DNA of 64,000 nucleotides from JANWVO01 sp037446555 (GTDB lineage Bacteria; Acidobacteriota; Terriglobia; Bryobacterales; Bryobacteraceae): the NCBI GenBank assembly GCA_037446555.1, contig JBBIIK010000009.1, positions 27,540 to 91,539 on the forward strand, in the 5' to 3' direction. Each line of letters starts with the position of its first letter. Within the stretch, counting starts at the first letter, position 1. Below the pieces are notes generated by a model. The model did not search any database and was not told where the DNA came from. It saw only the letters and a program-made list of their open reading frames with translations. Both the position numbers and the translations under genes were made by a program. Below, one piece after another: positions 61,910-64,000 of this stretch.

Positions 61910-62713
61910 ATGGCGGCAAGAGCGACGGCAACGGCGGTGGCAAAGAAACAGGGGCAGGCTCCGGCGTCCAATTTGGACAAGAAGAAGGCGGCAAAGCTCG
62001 AACAGCGCGACCGTGTGGTGATGGAGCATCTCCCGCTGGTCAAGGCGATTGCGATCCGCGTCCACGAAGGGCTCCCCGTGCATGTGGAGCTGGACGACCT
62101 GGTGCACGCGGGCATCCTCGGCCTCTTCGATGCCGCCACAAAGTACAACCCGATCAAGAAGGTGGCGTTCGCGAGCTACGCCAAACACAGGATCAAGGGA
62201 GCGATTCTCGACAGCCTGCGGCAAATGGACTGGGCTTCGCGCGACATGCGCCGTCGGCACCGCCAGGTGGAACAGGTCACGCGCGATCTTTGCGCCCTGC
62301 TGCACCGCCAGCCCACGGAAGATGAACTGGCCGAACGCCTCGGTGTCGCCGTCTCCCGCTGGCGCCAGATGGCGCTGGATCTCCGCAATGTCGGTCTCGT
62401 CTCCGCCGACACCCGCAACCACGAGCAAGAGGAGCTCCCTCCGCCCGACTATCCCGGATCGCCCGATAGCCAGCCTGACCAGATGTGCGCCCGGGAGCAG
62501 ATGCGCCAGCGCCTCGAACAAGCCATGAGCGTGCTGCCCGAACGCTACCGCAAAGTGGTCATCATGTATTACTCCAACGAACTCACCATGAAGGAGATCG
62601 GCGGCATGCTCGGCATCAACGAGAGCCGCGTCAGCCAGATCCACAAGGCGGCGCTGGAGAAGATGGCTGCTGCCTTGCAGGAAAACGGCATCACCTCGGT
62701 GCGCGCCTTCTGA
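61910..62713 (+). CDS. RNA polymerase sigma factor, FliA/WhiG (sigma-28) type
   Basis: The 267-aa protein from ATG 61910 (behind AGGAAGGA) has region 2 (LVKAIAIRVHEGLPVHVELDDLVHAGILGL), region 3 and region 4 (LTMKEIGGMLGINESRVSQIHK). Family members direct flagellar or developmental genes, but no flagellar or chemotaxis genes are in the window. The frame is open further upstream, and GTG 61595 behind GGAGGG would give 372 aa with an atypical N-terminus. Confidence 0.85.
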   Translation: MAARATATAVAKKQGQAPASNLDKKKAAKLEQRDRVVMEHLPLVKAIAIRVHEGLPVHVELDDLVHAGILGLFDAATKYNPIKKVAFASYAKHRIKGAILDSLRQMDWASRDMRRRHRQVEQVTRDLCALLHRQPTEDELAERLGVAVSRWRQMALDLRNVGLVSADTRNHEQEELPPPDYPGSPDSQPDQMCAREQMRQRLEQAMSVLPERYRKVVIMYYSNELTMKEIGGMLGINESRVSQIHKAALEKMAAALQENGITSVRAF

Positions 62714-63072
62714 CCGCCAGCACATCCCGGTGTTTCCCGGCTCTCCAGAGCCGCTACATTACGGCTCACTCAGCTACTACGCCATCCGCGGTTCCGCCCC
62801 GCGCGCACACTACGGAGCGCCATCCCCCAGCGGCCTGAGGGGGACTCTTGGCACAATCCCCGTCAGGGGATGACCCTGAGGAATCGGAATCGAACCTCCT
62901 CCAACTCCTGCACGCTGCGCCCCGGACTCGCAACTGCGACACCGCCGCAATACAGTTCGCACCGGGGGGCGAATGAGCGGATTGGTCACAAACGGATTCT
63001 GAGCAACAGAAGCCGTTCAGATCGGGGTGGCGGATTCGTCGCGCCTGTCGCGCGGAGCCGGTTCGGCCGAGA
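62714..63072. other. Intergenic region after the sigma factor gene
   Basis: No gene is recognised in these 359 bp. Small hairpins (CCCCC...GGGGG around 62824-62844, and ATCCCC-GTCA-GGGGAT around 62857-62872) may act as terminators. A minus-strand stretch around 62880-62970 reads as a short peptide but lacks a start. Confidence 0.35.
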
Positions 63073-63555
63073 ATGGAATTCATGGGAACGAACCTGCGCC
63101 CGCTATTCCTCGAAGCCCTGGACGAGGCCTTCGACCGCAAGTCCTGGCACGGAACCAATCTCCGGGGCTCGCTCCGTCGGGTGGATGCCTCGCAGGCGTT
63201 GTGGCGGCCCGCGGCGGCGAGGCGCAACATCTGGGAGCTGGCGCTCCACTGCGCCTACTGGAAATACGCCGTCCGGCGAAAGCTTCTCGGGCTCAAGCGC
63301 GGATCGTTCCCTCTGAAGGGCTCCAACTTTTTCTCCAGCCCGGATCGGGCGTCAGAGGCGGAATGGCGGGATGCGCTCGTCCTGCTCGACAGTGAGCATG
63401 CAAGCCTGCGGGAAGCCGTCGCCGGACTGCCGGAGAGACGGCTGGCCAACGCCACCACAGCGCGGCTGCTCCGCGGCATCGCCGCCCATGACCTCTATCA
63501 TGCCGGGCAAATCCAGCTCCTGAAGAGGCTGCAAAGAGTTCCCGGAACGGCTTGA
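63073..63555 (+). CDS. DinB superfamily protein (second copy)
   Basis: The 160-aa protein begins at ATG 63073 or 63082. It shows the DinB four-helix pattern, with FDRKSWHGTNLRGSL, NIWELALHCAYWKYAVRRKL (His in helix 2) and AAHDLYHAGQIQLLKRL (H-x3-H). It is not a close copy of the DinB gene at 22539. The enzymatic role is unknown. Confidence 0.85.
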   Translation: MEFMGTNLRPLFLEALDEAFDRKSWHGTNLRGSLRRVDASQALWRPAAARRNIWELALHCAYWKYAVRRKLLGLKRGSFPLKGSNFFSSPDRASEAEWRDALVLLDSEHASLREAVAGLPERRLANATTARLLRGIAAHDLYHAGQIQLLKRLQRVPGTA

Positions 63556-63872
63556 CGAGCGGTTCTTCGCCGGATCGAGAGCGGGCGCAATGCATGCGGC
63601 GCCGGAGTTGAAATTCATCGCGCGTTCTTCGTATTTCGTAGGCAGAGGGGCACGAAGCGGGTGCGGCCCGGTCAGTGCCGTCTTCGCGCCATTCAGCTGA
63701 CTGAAACTGAATCAGCAAGGAAGGTCCAAAGCAGTATGAATCCCTCATGTGCCCCCCGCTGGGCCGCACAACGAGGGATTCCCAGCCCAACCACTCCAAC
63801 TTCCCTCACGTCATCAATCACTTCCGCCGATGCCCCGGCTCCCCGCGCCCCCGCCACCACTACCCTCCCCCC
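63556..63872. other. Intergenic region with inverted repeat before the terminase-like gene
   Basis: No gene is recognised. GAATCCCTC (63738-63746) and GAGGGATTC (63773-63781) form a perfect 9-bp inverted repeat with inner GTGC/GCAC pairs. The following 90 bases are unusually pyrimidine-rich, and the ATG at 63873 has no purine-rich ribosome binding site. Confidence 0.5.
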
Positions 63873-64000
63873 ATGATCTTCCCCATCGAACCCGTCGCCC
63901 CCTTCCCCGAACCCCACTGCTTCTACGGTCTCGACCTTGGCCGCCGCCACGACCCCTCCGCCCTCGTCCTCCTTGAGCGTCTCGCCCTTCCCGATTCCCA
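63873..64000 (+). CDS. Probable terminase-like (RNase H-fold) protein, 5' fragment
   Basis: The first 42 codons from ATG 63873 include YGLDLGRRHDPSALVLLERL. This G-(L/V)-D-L-G-x-x-x-D-x-(S/T)-A block is what I associate with the nuclease domain of large terminase or related RNase H-fold proteins. The frame continues past the right edge, so the identity is provisional. It could be a prophage gene or a domesticated relative. Confidence 0.5.
   Translation, partial: MIFPIEPVAPFPEPHCFYGLDLGRRHDPSALVLLERLALPDS

Noticed and set aside
62880..62930. A stretch resembling the T-arm of a tRNA on the minus strand
   Set aside because: The matching 5' acceptor strand and D and anticodon arms are missing upstream, so it is a chance match.

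Overview
The window is GC-rich, gene-dense bacterial chromosome and most likely comes from an acidobacterium of the Solibacter/Bryobacter group (Bryobacterales). The best lineage clue is the protein at 3661-5535, whose C-terminal third looks like the TIGR03437 domain that is heavily expanded in Solibacter-type genomes. Supporting signs are many short exported proteins of unknown function, an HspR-type dnaK-dnaJ-hspR operon, lipid A, LptE and TonB genes (a diderm envelope), and frequent GTG/TTG starts with 4-base overlaps. No rRNA, tRNA, CRISPR array or insertion sequence was found.

Layout. 1-5.5 kb (minus): truncated sulfatase, gatB, an orphan histidine kinase, a methyltransferase with a signal peptide and a TIGR03437 surface protein. 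5.6-8 kb (plus): FecR-domain protein, exported protein, a 70-aa cysteine-rich protein and a PIG-L deacetylase, meeting a frameshifted MFS gene. 9.2-17.4 kb: polysaccharide deacetylases, gap, an exported RraA-like protein, speA, an SDR and a P1 peptidase. 17.5-21 kb: an Mla-type lipid transport set (permease, ATPase, MCE protein) coupled to a ChbG/HpnK deacetylase. 21-33.5 kb: ferredoxin, galU, DinB, a PLP lyase, CPBP protease, sugar isomerase, sppA, typA, der and a MidA-like methyltransferase. 33.5-39.8 kb: a 26-aa lysine-rich peptide with its own promoter and terminator, rlpA, a sigma-54 activator coupled to a glycosyltransferase whose 3' end is duplicated as a decayed copy, a TPR protein and a lipoprotein. 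39.8-43.4 kb: heat-shock operon. 43.5-49.8 kb: hydrolase, ATPase, an acyl-ligase/ACP/acyltransferase fusion and a TPR protein.

49.8-51.7 kb is the most unusual stretch. A three-gene cassette (TIGR04255-like protein, small linker protein, PIN nuclease) lies between two direct copies, about 93% identical over 102 bp, of the 3' end of holA. It looks like a mobile toxin-antitoxin or defence-like unit inserted at the holA 3' end.

51.6-61.2 kb is an envelope-biogenesis block. On the minus strand are holA, lptE, an Asd-like protein without the catalytic cysteine, pssA, psd and an M20 peptidase. On the plus strand are fabZ, lpxA, lpxI, a Gfo/Idh oxidoreductase, a TonB-like protein and a small membrane protein. 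Together they supply phosphatidylethanolamine, lipid A precursors and LPS export parts. The right end holds a FliA/WhiG-type sigma factor with two plausible starts, a DinB protein, and the first 42 codons of a probable terminase-like protein behind an inverted repeat.
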